DNA of 46,716 nucleotides from Paenisporosarcina sp. TG20 (GTDB lineage: Bacteria; Bacillota; Bacilli; Bacillales_A; Planococcaceae), in assembly GCF_000286315.1 (NCBI RefSeq), contig NZ_ALJG01000358.1:1-46716 (forward strand), in the 5' to 3' direction. This document shows positions 38,952 through 46,716 of this stretch, one piece after another (position 1 is the stretch's first letter; each line of letters opens with the position of its first letter). The notes beneath the pieces are model-generated. The model was given only the letters and a program-made list of their open reading frames with translations. It did no database searches and had not been told where the DNA came from. Position numbers and translations under genes: made by a program.

Positions 38952-38980
38952 AAATTATCAAATCCATGGATAAAAGTCAA
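38952..38980 (-). promoter_or_regulatory. Promoter of hrcA operon
   Basis: On the minus strand TTGACT (38980-38975), a 17-base spacer and TAATTT (38957-38952) lie directly upstream of CIRCE. The -10 box is weak. Confidence 0.65.
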
Positions 38981-38993
38981 CGAATACGATGAG

Positions 38994-40133
38994 CTATTTC
39001 ATTAAAAAAGATTGGAAAATTTCATTTCCAATAAATCTTCCTTTTCTAGTCAAAGCAACTGCATCGTCTGTACTTACCAGAGAACCACTAGAAATGTGCT
39101 TGGAAAGTGCTTGTCCATATACATTTTGCATGGACACACCGAATTTTTCTTCAAACTGAATTTTATTAACTCCTTCGACTTTTCTCAAACCTAAAAACAT
39201 TTCTTCTTCCATGCGTTCGTCTGCTGTTACTTCATGTGTTGTATTTATAGGGAAATCTCCCATTTCAACTGCATTTATATACTTTTTTATTGGGCCAATG
39301 TTTGCATAACGAATTCCTTTTACGTAACCGTGAGCACCTGCACCAAATCCTGCATACGAAACATTATCCCAGTACAAGTTATTATGTCTTGAATGATAAT
39401 CAATATGTGCAAAATTACTTATTTCATATTGATGAATATCTTTTGATTTCATTACTGTCATTAACTCTTCGTACATATCAGCTTCCATATCCTCACCAGG
39501 TAAAATTAACTTCCCTCTCGTCATCAAGTTATAAAAAACGGTTTTGGGTTCAACAATTAATGAATACGCTGAGTAATGGTGCAAATCAAGTTCCAGTGCT
39601 TTGTTTAATGTATCTTTCCATTGATCCATTGTCTGACCAGGTAGTCCATACATTAAATCGATACTAATATTTGTAAAACCAATGTCTTTTGCCATCTGAA
39701 TTGTTTTATACACATGGTCGTTGGAATGAGTTCTGCCTAGACGCAATAAAATATCTTCATCAAAACTTTGTACCCCTATACTTAAGCGATTAATGCCATT
39801 GCTTTTCATCACCATTAATTTTTCAACTGTTAATTCGTCAGGATTTGCTTCAGAAGAAAATTCAATAAGATTATCTTTAGGGATATATTGATCAATTAAC
39901 TCAAACAAGCGTTGTAATTGTTCTGAACTCAGAGCAGTGGGTGTTCCTCCTCCAAGAAAGATCGTTTCAATATGTAATTGATCTCGATACTTTTCTGCAA
40001 ACATTTTCATTTCCATACCAAGCGCTTCAATATAAGCATCCACAGGTTGATTTTTAAAGAATACTTTATTGAAGTCACAATAATGACAAATTTGATGACA
40101 AAAAGGAATATGAATATATGCTCCTTTGATCAC
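38994..40133 (-). CDS. hemW: HemW-like radical SAM haem chaperone
   Basis: A 379-residue radical SAM protein. The cluster motif is CHQICHYCDF (C-x3-C-x2-C), with FLGGGTPTAL as SAM motif and the HemW-type HNxxYW motif RHNNLYWDN. It lacks the extra fourth cysteine pattern of true HemN (coproporphyrinogen dehydrogenase), so haem delivery is the likelier role. The start is GTG at 40133, after AAGGAAAG. It lies between lepA and hrcA as in B. subtilis. Confidence 0.9.
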   Translation of the reverse strand: MIKGAYIHIPFCHQICHYCDFNKVFFKNQPVDAYIEALGMEMKMFAEKYRDQLHIETIFLGGGTPTALSSEQLQRLFELIDQYIPKDNLIEFSSEANPDELTVEKLMVMKSNGINRLSIGVQSFDEDILLRLGRTHSNDHVYKTIQMAKDIGFTNISIDLMYGLPGQTMDQWKDTLNKALELDLHHYSAYSLIVEPKTVFYNLMTRGKLILPGEDMEADMYEELMTVMKSKDIHQYEISNFAHIDYHSRHNNLYWDNVSYAGFGAGAHGYVKGIRYANIGPIKKYINAVEMGDFPINTTHEVTADERMEEEMFLGLRKVEGVNKIQFEEKFGVSMQNVYGQALSKHISSGSLVSTDDAVALTRKGRFIGNEIFQSFLMK

Positions 40134-40182
40134 TATCTTTCCTTCTTTCTGTTTACTAGTTCGAGATGGCTATTGTGACATC

Positions 40183-40214
40183 AAAGAAAAAGGAGACTAA
40201 TAGGTAGTCTCCTC
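40183..40214 (-). terminator. Terminator of lepA
   Basis: AGGAGACTA and TAGTCTCCT with a five-base loop, followed on the minus strand by TTTTCTTTG, lie between lepA and hemW. Confidence 0.8.
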
Positions 40215-40233
40215 TTATCCAAACTATTTTTTA

Positions 40234-42057
40234 TCAATCATCATCCATCTTAAGAACAGCCATGAAAGCTTCTTGAGGAACTTCTACTGACCCTACTTGT
40301 TTCATACGTTTCTTACCTTCTTTTTGTTTATCAAGAAGTTTTCGTTTACGTGAAATATCTCCACCATAACATTTTGCAAGAACATTTTTACGGATTGCAC
40401 TTATTGTAGATCGAGCAACAATTTTTTGTCCAATAGCTGCTTGTATAGGAACCTCAAATTGTTGTCTAGGAATTAATTTCTTTAATTTCTCTACAATAAT
40501 TTTTCCTCGTTCATAAGCAAAGTCATTATGCACTATAAAGCTTAAGGCATCCACTTGTTCTGCATTCAATAAAATATCGATCTTCACAAGTTTAGACGGT
40601 TTGTAACCAATTAACTCATAATCGAATGAGGCATACCCTTTAGTCCCAGACTTCAATTGGTCAAAGAAATCGTATACCACTTCAGAAAGTGGGATCTCAT
40701 AAATAATATTCACACGTGTTTTATCCAAATAATCCATGTTAATAAAATTTCCACGTTTTTTCTGACAAAGTTCCATTACCGTTCCAACAAAATCATTGGG
40801 CACTATAACAGTTGCTTTTACATATGGTTCTTCAATCCGGTCAATCTTTTGTGGTTCTGGCATCATGGCAGGGTTGTCCACTTTCTTTATTTCACCATCA
40901 GTCATATGAACATCATAAATAACACTTGGTGCAGTAGTAATTAAATCGATGTTAAATTCACGCTCAAGACGTTCTTGAATAATTTCCATATGCAGTAAAC
41001 CTAAGAATCCACAACGATATCCAAATCCAAGCGCTTGAGAAGATTCAGGTTCAAATTGAAGCGCTGCATCATTTAATTCAAGTTTCTCAAGTGCATCACG
41101 TAAATCATTGTATCTTGCAGTATCAATCGGATACAAACCACAGTAAACCATCGGGTTTAAGCGTCTATAACCAGGTAAAGATTCTGTAGCTGGTGTTATG
41201 GCACTAGTGATAGTGTCACCAACTCGCGTATCTCCTACGTTTTTGATTGCAGCTGTTAGGAAACCTACGTCTCCAACAGTTAACTCATCGCGAAGTGTTG
41301 CTCTCGGTGTAAAAACTCCCGCTTCAACTACTTCAAATTCTTTACCTGTCGCCATCATAAGAATTTTATCCCCTGGGCGGACTGTTCCTTCCATCACACG
41401 GATATAAGCGACTACACCTCGGTAAGGATCGTATAGCGAATCAAATATCAATGCTTTTAAGGGTGCTTCTGGATCTCCAGTTGGCGGAGGTACTTTTTCA
41501 ACAATTTGTTCAAGTAATTCTTCAATACCAATGCCAGACTTTGCAGATGCAAGGACAGCTTCAGAAGCATCTAAACCAATCACTTCTTCAATTTCAGCCC
41601 TTACACGTTCCGGGTCCGCTGCAGGTAAATCGATTTTATTAATTACTGGCAAAATTTCTAGATTATTATCCAATGCTAAATAAACGTTTGCTAATGTTTG
41701 TGCCTCAATACCCTGTGCTGCATCGACAACTAGAATAGCCCCTTCACATGCAGCTAAGCTTCTAGATACTTCATATGTGAAATCTACGTGTCCTGGAGTA
41801 TCAATTAAATGGAATGTATAATCTTCACCATCATTTGCTCGATAATTCAATTGTACAGCGTTTAACTTAATAGTAATGCCTCGTTCACGCTCTAAATCCA
41901 TTGAATCAAGAAGTTGTGCTTTCATTTCTCTTGAAGTCAATGCTTTTGTTTGTTCTAAAATCCGATCAGCTAATGTTGATTTCCCGTGATCGATATGGGC
42001 GATTATAGAAAAGTTCCTAATATTTTGTTGACGTTTGTTACGTTCTTCTCGATTCAT
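40234..42057 (-). CDS. lepA: Elongation factor 4 (LepA)
   Basis: A 607-residue translational GTPase. G1 [13 protein letters not shown], switch [16 protein letters not shown] and NKIDLP are present, and the C-terminal LepA-specific domain ends QIPVQAAIG-like and [20 protein letters not shown]. It acts on stalled or assembling ribosomes. The start [11 protein letters not shown] at 42057 is chosen for AGGAGTG eight bases upstream; the frame continues to 42186 without support. Confidence 0.96.
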   Translation of the reverse strand: MNREERNKRQQNIRNFSIIAHIDHGKSTLADRILEQTKALTSREMKAQLLDSMDLERERGITIKLNAVQLNYRANDGEDYTFHLIDTPGHVDFTYEVSRSLAACEGAILVVDAAQGIEAQTLANVYLALDNNLEILPVINKIDLPAADPERVRAEIEEVIGLDASEAVLASAKSGIGIEELLEQIVEKVPPPTGDPEAPLKALIFDSLYDPYRGVVAYIRVMEGTVRPGDKILMMATGKEFEVVEAGVFTPRATLRDELTVGDVGFLTAAIKNVGDTRVGDTITSAITPATESLPGYRRLNPMVYCGLYPIDTARYNDLRDALEKLELNDAALQFEPESSQALGFGYRCGFLGLLHMEIIQERLEREFNIDLITTAPSVIYDVHMTDGEIKKVDNPAMMPEPQKIDRIEEPYVKATVIVPNDFVGTVMELCQKKRGNFINMDYLDKTRVNIIYEIPLSEVVYDFFDQLKSGTKGYASFDYELIGYKPSKLVKIDILLNAEQVDALSFIVHNDFAYERGKIIVEKLKKLIPRQQFEVPIQAAIGQKIVARSTISAIRKNVLAKCYGGDISRKRKLLDKQKEGKKRMKQVGSVEVPQEAFMAVLKMDDD

Positions 42058-42088
42058 ACGATGTCCACTCCTACTTAAACTAATTAAG

Positions 42089-42118
42089 ATTATACTACTA
42101 ACAACACGCAAACTACAA
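42089..42118 (-). promoter_or_regulatory. Promoter of lepA
   Basis: On the minus strand TTGTAG (42118-42113), an 18-base spacer and perfect TATAAT (42094-42089) lie about 30 bases before the lepA start. The -35 is weak. Confidence 0.5.
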
Positions 42119-42210
42119 CATAAAAACGCAAGAAATACAGTTGTATCAATAACTTTGTATTTTTTCAACATTAATCTACAATGCAAAATAAAGCATATTA
42201 GAACATTACA

Positions 42211-42233
42211 TTGGGGCTAATTTGGGCTAATGA
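42211..42233. other. Left att-like repeat of a small island
   Basis: TTGGGGCTAATTTGGGCTAA is a close match to TGGGGCTAAAATTGGGGCTAA at 43763-43783, which codes for the end of an integrase relic. The pair brackets the toxin genes in the same orientation, as expected for attachment-site remnants. Confidence 0.45.
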
Positions 42234-42484
42234 AAAAATATTTTTTGTTAGCTATAATTAACTGTTTGGTTGTTTCAATAATTGGTGGAATCATTGCAAA
42301 CCTTTACTATATAAAACACTCATTAGACATAGGTGGAATATTGATTAACATGCTATTCCATTTGAAACTATGCTATTTGATATTTTTTGTTTTTATCATG
42401 ATATCCATAGAAAAGAAGACCTTTCATATTTCTTACGGAAGGTCTCCTTTAATAAAAAAATATGTATTATTTAAATTCTCTTAG
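42230..42484 (+). CDS. Possible small membrane protein (doubtful)
   Basis: An 84-codon frame with two to three hydrophobic segments (LLAIINCLVVSIIGGIIANLY; LCYLIFFVFIMISI). No family recognised. There is no ribosome-binding site before the ATG, which sits at the edge of the att-like repeat. The last 25 codons run through the toxin terminator and into the toxin gene on the other strand. Hydrophobic translation is common in AT-rich DNA, so this may be spurious. Confidence 0.2.
   Translation: MKKYFLLAIINCLVVSIIGGIIANLYYIKHSLDIGGILINMLFHLKLCYLIFFVFIMISIEKKTFHISYGRSPLIKKYVLFKFS
42412..42447 (-). terminator. Terminator of the toxin gene
   Basis: On the minus strand AGACCTTCC pairs with GAAAGGTCT (9 bp, one G-T pair) and is followed by TCTTTTC, about 20 bases after the toxin stop. 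Confidence 0.6.
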
Positions 42485-42784
42485 TACTTTTCTGAAGTCA
42501 ATAGAATGCATTTTACCAACATATTTATATACTCCAGTTGTGAACAAAGTGGCTAATGCATCAACTTGCACATAAGATTCACTGGCTAATCCTGCATCTC
42601 TCCATCTTTCAACCTTTATTCTACGGGGATAATCGTTCGTAGGTCCAGAACGGGTAATCTTTAATCCCACAGCAACCGCAAGACCAGCATCAACGGTAAT
42701 TATAAGAGCAGGACGATTCTCGAATTCGTCCTGCAATGGTGGTGCATAATGAAAATCCACATAATATATTTCACCTGGTTTCAT
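42467..42784 (-). CDS. PemK/MazF-like toxin
   Basis: A 105-residue protein with the MazF/PemK (CcdB-like) fold pattern: MKPGEIYYVDF start, NRPALIITVD, then KITRSGPTNDYPRRIKVERWRDAGLASESYVQVDALATL, ending GKMHSIDFRKV. MazF relatives are mRNA-cutting ribonucleases kept silent by a partner encoded upstream. The R of the RPALII motif and the serine/threonine in ITRS match usual active-site surroundings. It overlaps the upstream gene by four bases (ATGA), the normal toxin-antitoxin layout. It lies inside an apparent decayed integrated element. Toxic activity is inferred. Confidence 0.75.
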   Translation of the reverse strand: MKPGEIYYVDFHYAPPLQDEFENRPALIITVDAGLAVAVGLKITRSGPTNDYPRRIKVERWRDAGLASESYVQVDALATLFTTGVYKYVGKMHSIDFRKVLREFK

Positions 42785-43038
42785 TTGTCATTTAGCCAAA
42801 CATCATGAACCGGGTTTTTCGGATCTATAATTACTTGCCCTTTTTTATCAACTTCTAACACACGATTTCCGTGTTTAGCTAGTAGAGAAGATATATCAAT
42901 ACTTGCTGCTAATTTTTGGTTTTCTTTATCATATTTGTCCCATATACTTTGAGATGGTACTACTTTGAATGTGTCATCAGTATTCGAGCGATGGAGTGTT
43001 GGCGTTTCCATGATTTCCTTCTCCTCCTCTTCATTCAT
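42781..43038 (-). CDS. Putative antitoxin partner of the MazF-like toxin
   Basis: An 85-residue acidic protein with no family I recognise. The N-terminus is Glu-rich (NEEEEKEIMETPT), the middle has a helical stretch (SQSIWDKYDKENQKLAASIDISSLLAKHG) and the end reads EVDKKGQVIIDPKNPVHDVWLND. There is no visible AbrB-type (MazE) or ribbon-helix-helix domain, so it is not an ordinary MazE. GAGGTGG lies seven bases before the ATG, and the stop overlaps the toxin start. An inverted repeat just upstream could be its operator. The antitoxin role rests on position alone. Confidence 0.55.
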   Translation of the reverse strand: MNEEEEKEIMETPTLHRSNTDDTFKVVPSQSIWDKYDKENQKLAASIDISSLLAKHGNRVLEVDKKGQVIIDPKNPVHDVWLNDK

Positions 43039-43054
43039 TTTGTCACCACCTCGC

Positions 43055-43072
43055 TTAAAACAGTCGTTTTAA
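43055..43072. promoter_or_regulatory. Inverted repeat upstream of the toxin operon
   Basis: TTAAAAC, four bases, GTTTTAA: perfect 7-bp arms just before the ribosome-binding site and next to a TATAAT at 43074-43079 (minus strand). A candidate autoregulatory operator. Confidence 0.45.
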
Positions 43073-43119
43073 TATTATATGCAAGTATGGTTAAAAACAA
43101 ACGTACAGTTACTGATGTA

Positions 43120-43148
43120 ATATTAAAGCCAAAAAAGATTAATGTCAA
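43120..43148 (-). promoter_or_regulatory. Promoter of the toxin operon
   Basis: On the minus strand a perfect TTGACA (43148-43143), a 17-base spacer and TAATAT (43125-43120) give a leader of about 75 bases. Confidence 0.55.
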
Positions 43149-43172
43149 TAAATACCTAAAAGTAAGTTAAAT

Positions 43173-43630
43173 CTTATTAACTTATAACCTCAAAAATATA
43201 CAATTAAACACTAAATCACATGAGTTGCATATCTGATGCCGACCCAGTATTATTTACTTCCTAGAATCCTTCTCCCTTCACATATTCAGATACCCAATCT
43301 GCATGATTGATTTAGCTAGATTAAACACTAAATTAAACATACCCACTAAAAAGTGGTTACTTGTTGACTAAGTTTTGCCTGTTCGCATCATTAGTGTTTC
43401 TTTTAACGGGTGGTTACTTTGTATAAGATATTCGTTTCATTTGTTTAATCTATGTAAGAAATATATTTCAGGCAGTCTTGCGAATTTACCGTTTTTCTCC
43501 CCTATTACATCGTCAAGTTACGACTTGATTACAAATACCATATAAATACTGGATACTTAACACCATTTTACTCATATAATTCTCACCAAGTCTCATACTT
43601 CCAAAAATATGTTGTTGTGTTCCTATGAGT
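43173..43630. other. Non-coding part of the island
   Basis: No supported gene. The tenmer GTGGTTACTT is repeated at about 43351 and 43411. A 13-codon scrap on the minus strand (HADWVSEYVKGEGF, about 43305-43265) looks protein-like but is bounded by stops. The region seems to be eroded gene remnants. Confidence 0.4.
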
Positions 43631-43790
43631 CATTTTAAGTATCTCCATATAGATGCTTCTTTCGTTTGTCCATCCAACTTAGAGATGATTTATAAAATCT
43701 ATGGTCATATTGAAAGAACAGGAAACGGAATCCGTTGCATTATTTAGTCAGAGTTTGCAAAGTGGGGCTAAAATTGGGGCTAACGAATAG
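43631..43790 (+). pseudogene. C-terminal relic of a phage-type tyrosine integrase
   Basis: One frame reads HFKYLHIDASF then NLEMIYKIYGHI, resembling the integrase segment from the HxLRH/THAS box to the (L/Y)GH box. After a frameshift near 43708 the next frame reads LKEQETESVALFSQSL and SGAKIGANE, then TAG at 43788-43790, like the tail of phage integrases. The catalytic arginine and tyrosine are not convincingly present. Everything upstream of residue about -60 is lost. It is transcribed towards the right att-like repeat, which it overlaps. Confidence 0.55.
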
Positions 43791-43794
43791 CCCC
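43762..43794. other. Right att-like repeat with hairpin
   Basis: Two direct GGGGCTAA units (43764 and 43776) match the pair at 42213-42230. The second also forms a 7-bp hairpin GGGGCTA/TAGCCCC (43776-43794). It lies about 85 bases past the spoIIP stop on the other strand. Confidence 0.45.
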
Positions 43795-43879
43795 ACCCCC
43801 GCAAACCGTTGATGTATATAGTATTTCCAACGTTTTAAACTAATTAAGTTTATAGCAGTGAACACGTGTTACTTCAATG

Positions 43880-44713
43880 TTAGATTGCTTTGTTATTTTC
43901 AAAAACAATAGAAATAGCCTTTGCAATAACTGCTAATGTCCGATTAATCTCTTCTTCTGTATTCTCAATCCCACCTAATTCAATCAAAATTGATCGCGGT
44001 GACAAATCTTGATTATATATTCCATTCCCATCATCCTTGGTCTTTGTCATGACTCCACGAGAAATATTAGGGATAATTTTATTCACCTCTGCAGACAATG
44101 ACTTTGCGTAAGCCTCGTTTAACTTATAGTTTGGATGTCCGGCACCCACAACCAAAATAACTCTAGCAAATGACTCATTGTTTGACTCAATAGTTGTAAT
44201 CTTATGCTTCGCAGAGTCACGGTGTATATCCAAAACTAGATCATACGATTTAGCACTTAACTGTTTTTGTAAGACTGGACGAATTGCTGCATACGCTTCG
44301 GGAAATTTCCGATTTGTTTTGCTCATTTCTGTCATATTATCAAACGGTAAAATATCCACTTGAACATTATTTAGTGAAAAATGTTGTGTGACTAAAAGGC
44401 TAATGTCTGTAATATTTGATTGGGAATGATAGTTAGCATTTACACCAATTACTTTTTTAACAATAGGATGATACGCCTCGTGAGAATGTGTATACAATAG
44501 TAAAGCGTTTATCGGAGACTTCTCTTCAATTACAGGTACAGGTACAGGCATAGGTATTTCTTTTGTTGTATTTGCAGCATATGCTACCGGCTGTGTTTCA
44601 ACATTTTGTGGTCCTTCTACTCCGAAAGCTAACATGGGAACTTTAATTATTAAAATAGGAACTAAAAATAAGAATAGATAGAATATCATGACCTTTTGTA
44701 GGATTTTGCGCAT
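43880..44713 (-). CDS. spoIIP: Stage II sporulation protein P (SpoIIP)
   Basis: A 277-residue peptidoglycan amidase/endopeptidase that works with SpoIID and SpoIIM in engulfment. Residues 6-30 are a membrane anchor. The SpoIIP domain starts LLLYTHSHEAYHP, with DLVLDIHRDSAKH, VVGAGHPNY and the C-terminal ELGGIENTEEEINRT, giving the zinc histidines and glutamates of the amidase_3-like fold. It is much shorter than B. subtilis SpoIIP (about 400 residues); the missing part is the linker between anchor and catalytic domain. AGGAGG precedes the ATG. It starts 31 bases after gpr. Confidence 0.92.
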   Translation of the reverse strand: MRKILQKVMIFYLFLFLVPILIIKVPMLAFGVEGPQNVETQPVAYAANTTKEIPMPVPVPVIEEKSPINALLLYTHSHEAYHPIVKKVIGVNANYHSQSNITDISLLVTQHFSLNNVQVDILPFDNMTEMSKTNRKFPEAYAAIRPVLQKQLSAKSYDLVLDIHRDSAKHKITTIESNNESFARVILVVGAGHPNYKLNEAYAKSLSAEVNKIIPNISRGVMTKTKDDGNGIYNQDLSPRSILIELGGIENTEEEINRTLAVIAKAISIVFENNKAI

Positions 44714-44744
44714 TATTCACCCTCCTCCTACAACTTACGTAGAA

Positions 44745-45794
<1,050 letters not shown>

Positions 45795-45856
45795 TCATAT
45801 CACCTCAAGAAAAAGTTTACCCAAGATGTAAAGTAAATATTCTTTGCGCTAATCTA

Positions 45857-45885
45857 TTGCAATTTGACTATTGATTTGGTAAAAT
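45857..45885 (+). promoter_or_regulatory. Promoter of rpsT
   Basis: TTGCAA (45857-45862), a 17-base spacer and TAAAAT (45880-45885). It gives an unusually long leader of about 235 bases. Confidence 0.65.
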
Positions 45886-45891
45886 AACTCT

Positions 45892-46128
45892 TGTTGTATT
45901 GAAAATTATCAACTAATACTTTAAGCAAACAGCACTCTTTATTGTGCGAACTTTTTACTCGAGGATCTATGTATCTTGAATTCTTTTCTAGAAACGGAGC
46001 AAATCGAGATAGTTAGTGAGTGAATAGCTCAAGAGTACTTTGATGCGTAAGCATATAATCTCCCTAACTGACGAAGAGATGCTAAGTATATTGGAAAGAA
46101 TTATTGTTTAATGGAGGTGAAATAATAG
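45892..46128 (+). promoter_or_regulatory. Long leader of rpsT with a possible three-way junction
   Basis: AGTTAG (46011-46016) pairs with CTAACT (46064-46069). Between them lie TGAG/CTCA with a seven-base loop (46017-46031) and ATGC/GCAT closed by a GTAA tetraloop (46043-46054). That is the layout of a three-way junction. A GCAC/GTGC hairpin lies further upstream (about 45932-45947). No reading frame is supported. It may be an autoregulatory site for S20; this is inference from visible pairing only. Confidence 0.4.
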
Positions 46129-46368
46129 ATGCCAAACATCAAATCTGCAATCAAACGCGTAAAAACGAATGCATCTTCACAATCTCAAAACGCTCAGACT
46201 AAGTCTAAAATGCGTACAGCAGTTAAGAAAGCTGAAACTGCTACAGATGAGAATGCAAAAGAACTTCTACAATCTGCAATTAAACAAGTAGATAAAGCAG
46301 CTTCTAAAGGATTAATTCATAAAAACACTGCTGCTCGTAAAAAAGCTCAGTTAATGAAAAAAGCATAA
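46129..46368 (+). CDS. rpsT: 30S ribosomal protein S20
   Basis: A 79-residue, lysine/alanine-rich helical protein with the S20 pattern [14 protein letters not shown], then [23 protein letters not shown]-like end. It binds 16S rRNA early in 30S assembly. GGAGGTG lies nine bases before the ATG. Monocistronic between its promoter and a strong terminator, divergent from gpr. Confidence 0.97.
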   Translation: MPNIKSAIKRVKTNASSQSQNAQTKSKMRTAVKKAETATDENAKELLQSAIKQVDKAASKGLIHKNTAARKKAQLMKKA

Positions 46369-46373
46369 TATAT

Positions 46374-46413
46374 AAAAGACCAGATTTCGATATTCGAATC
46401 TGGTCTTTTTTTT
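46374..46413 (+). terminator. Terminator of rpsT
   Basis: AAGACCAGATT.CG and CGAATCTGGTCTT form a stem of about 13 bp followed by eight T's. Confidence 0.9.
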
Positions 46414-46716
46414 CGTTCTATTTTATGTGGTGGGGGTTTTATAAAAACTTAGGTTTTTTAAGAATAAACTCCTTCGAAAGTAAATCTATCATGGCTGAAA
46501 CTTCTCATAATGAAGAAGGTAACCTGTCTTCTTCTCCAGCAATCCATTTTTCTTCGTCTTTTATTCGAAAAAGAATCGATACACTTGTTCCCTCTATTTC
46601 AAAAAACTGTGTTTCCTAGCATTCTGAATAGTTTAGACAACTAACTAGTGATATCACTGGGAAGTTTACATTTAGTCTATTAAAAGAGGGCTCAGTTGAG
46701 TCAATTTCATAATAAA
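46414..46716. other. Region after rpsT, no supported gene
   Basis: On the minus strand 46619-46506 is open and reads ETQFFEIEGTSVSILF, then RIKDEEKWIAGEED, ending in TGA-type stop without any start codon or ribosome-binding site. It looks protein-like and may be a gene remnant. The opposite strand is also open, so chance cannot be excluded. The holA gene expected here by B. subtilis order is not seen within the window. Confidence 0.3.

Noticed and set aside
42916-43170. 84-codon plus-strand frame opposite the antitoxin candidate
   Set aside because: Antisense to a gene with a clear ribosome-binding site and overlap with the toxin; no start signal of its own.
46506-46619. Minus-strand protein-like fragment after rpsT
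   Set aside because: Bounded by stops, no start codon or ribosome-binding site, and the other strand is open too; not enough to call a gene.

Overview
The window is a low-GC Firmicutes (Bacillales) chromosome segment. It carries the conserved block that in Bacillus subtilis runs from the yqf genes through dnaG-sigA, era, phoH and dnaK to lepA-spoIIP-gpr-rpsT. Sporulation genes (yqfC, yqfD, spoIIP, gpr), a class I HrcA/CIRCE heat-shock operon, a T-box glycyl-tRNA synthetase leader and a sigma-W-type promoter all point to a spore-forming Bacillales. The single-chain (alpha2-type) GlyRS, several TTG starts and the dispersed repeats suggest a Planococcaceae member (Sporosarcina, Psychrobacillus or Paenisporosarcina-like). 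That placement is inference.

Layout. 1-735: repeat-rich non-coding DNA. 768-2807 (-): zinc uptake module znuC-znuB-zur with a candidate Zur box. 2910-9244: yqfT, nfo, cshB, yqfQ, ispH, yqfO, trmK. 9395-11048: cytochrome c-550 and an acyl-CoA dehydrogenase. 11581-14558: dnaG-rpoD. 14853-16309: ppsR and ccpN. 16380-18017 (+): T-box and glyS. 18214-23297 (-): pgpH-ybeY-dgkA-cdd-era-recO. 23343-25586: a 2.2-kb non-coding block of repeated elements separating pgpH from phoH. 25587-30870 (-): nfeD-floA-(yqfB position)-yqfC-yqfD-phoH behind a sigma-W-like promoter. 31048-31311: rpsU with a decayed in-frame duplicate of its 3' half. 31414-32085: deoC. 32193-38900 (-): hrcA-grpE-dnaK-dnaJ-prmA-rsmE. 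38994-42057 (-): lepA and hemW. 42211-43790: a small decayed integrated element carrying a PemK/MazF-like toxin pair and an integrase relic. 43880-45794 (-): gpr-spoIIP. 46129-46368 (+): rpsT behind a long, possibly structured leader.

Most genes are ordinary housekeeping. They link DNA replication and the major sigma factor, tRNA/rRNA/ribosome maturation, (p)ppGpp- and c-di-AMP-related or membrane stress functions (phoH, pgpH, floA-nfeD), protein folding and sporulation. The parts worth a second look lie between them: the toxin-pair island between lepA and spoIIP; the tandem composite repeats with a 21-bp minisatellite; the duplicated tail of rpsU; an intrinsic terminator whose 3' arm is the yqfC ribosome-binding site; and the rpsT leader. 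All functional assignments come from reading motifs and gene order by eye; no database search was run.
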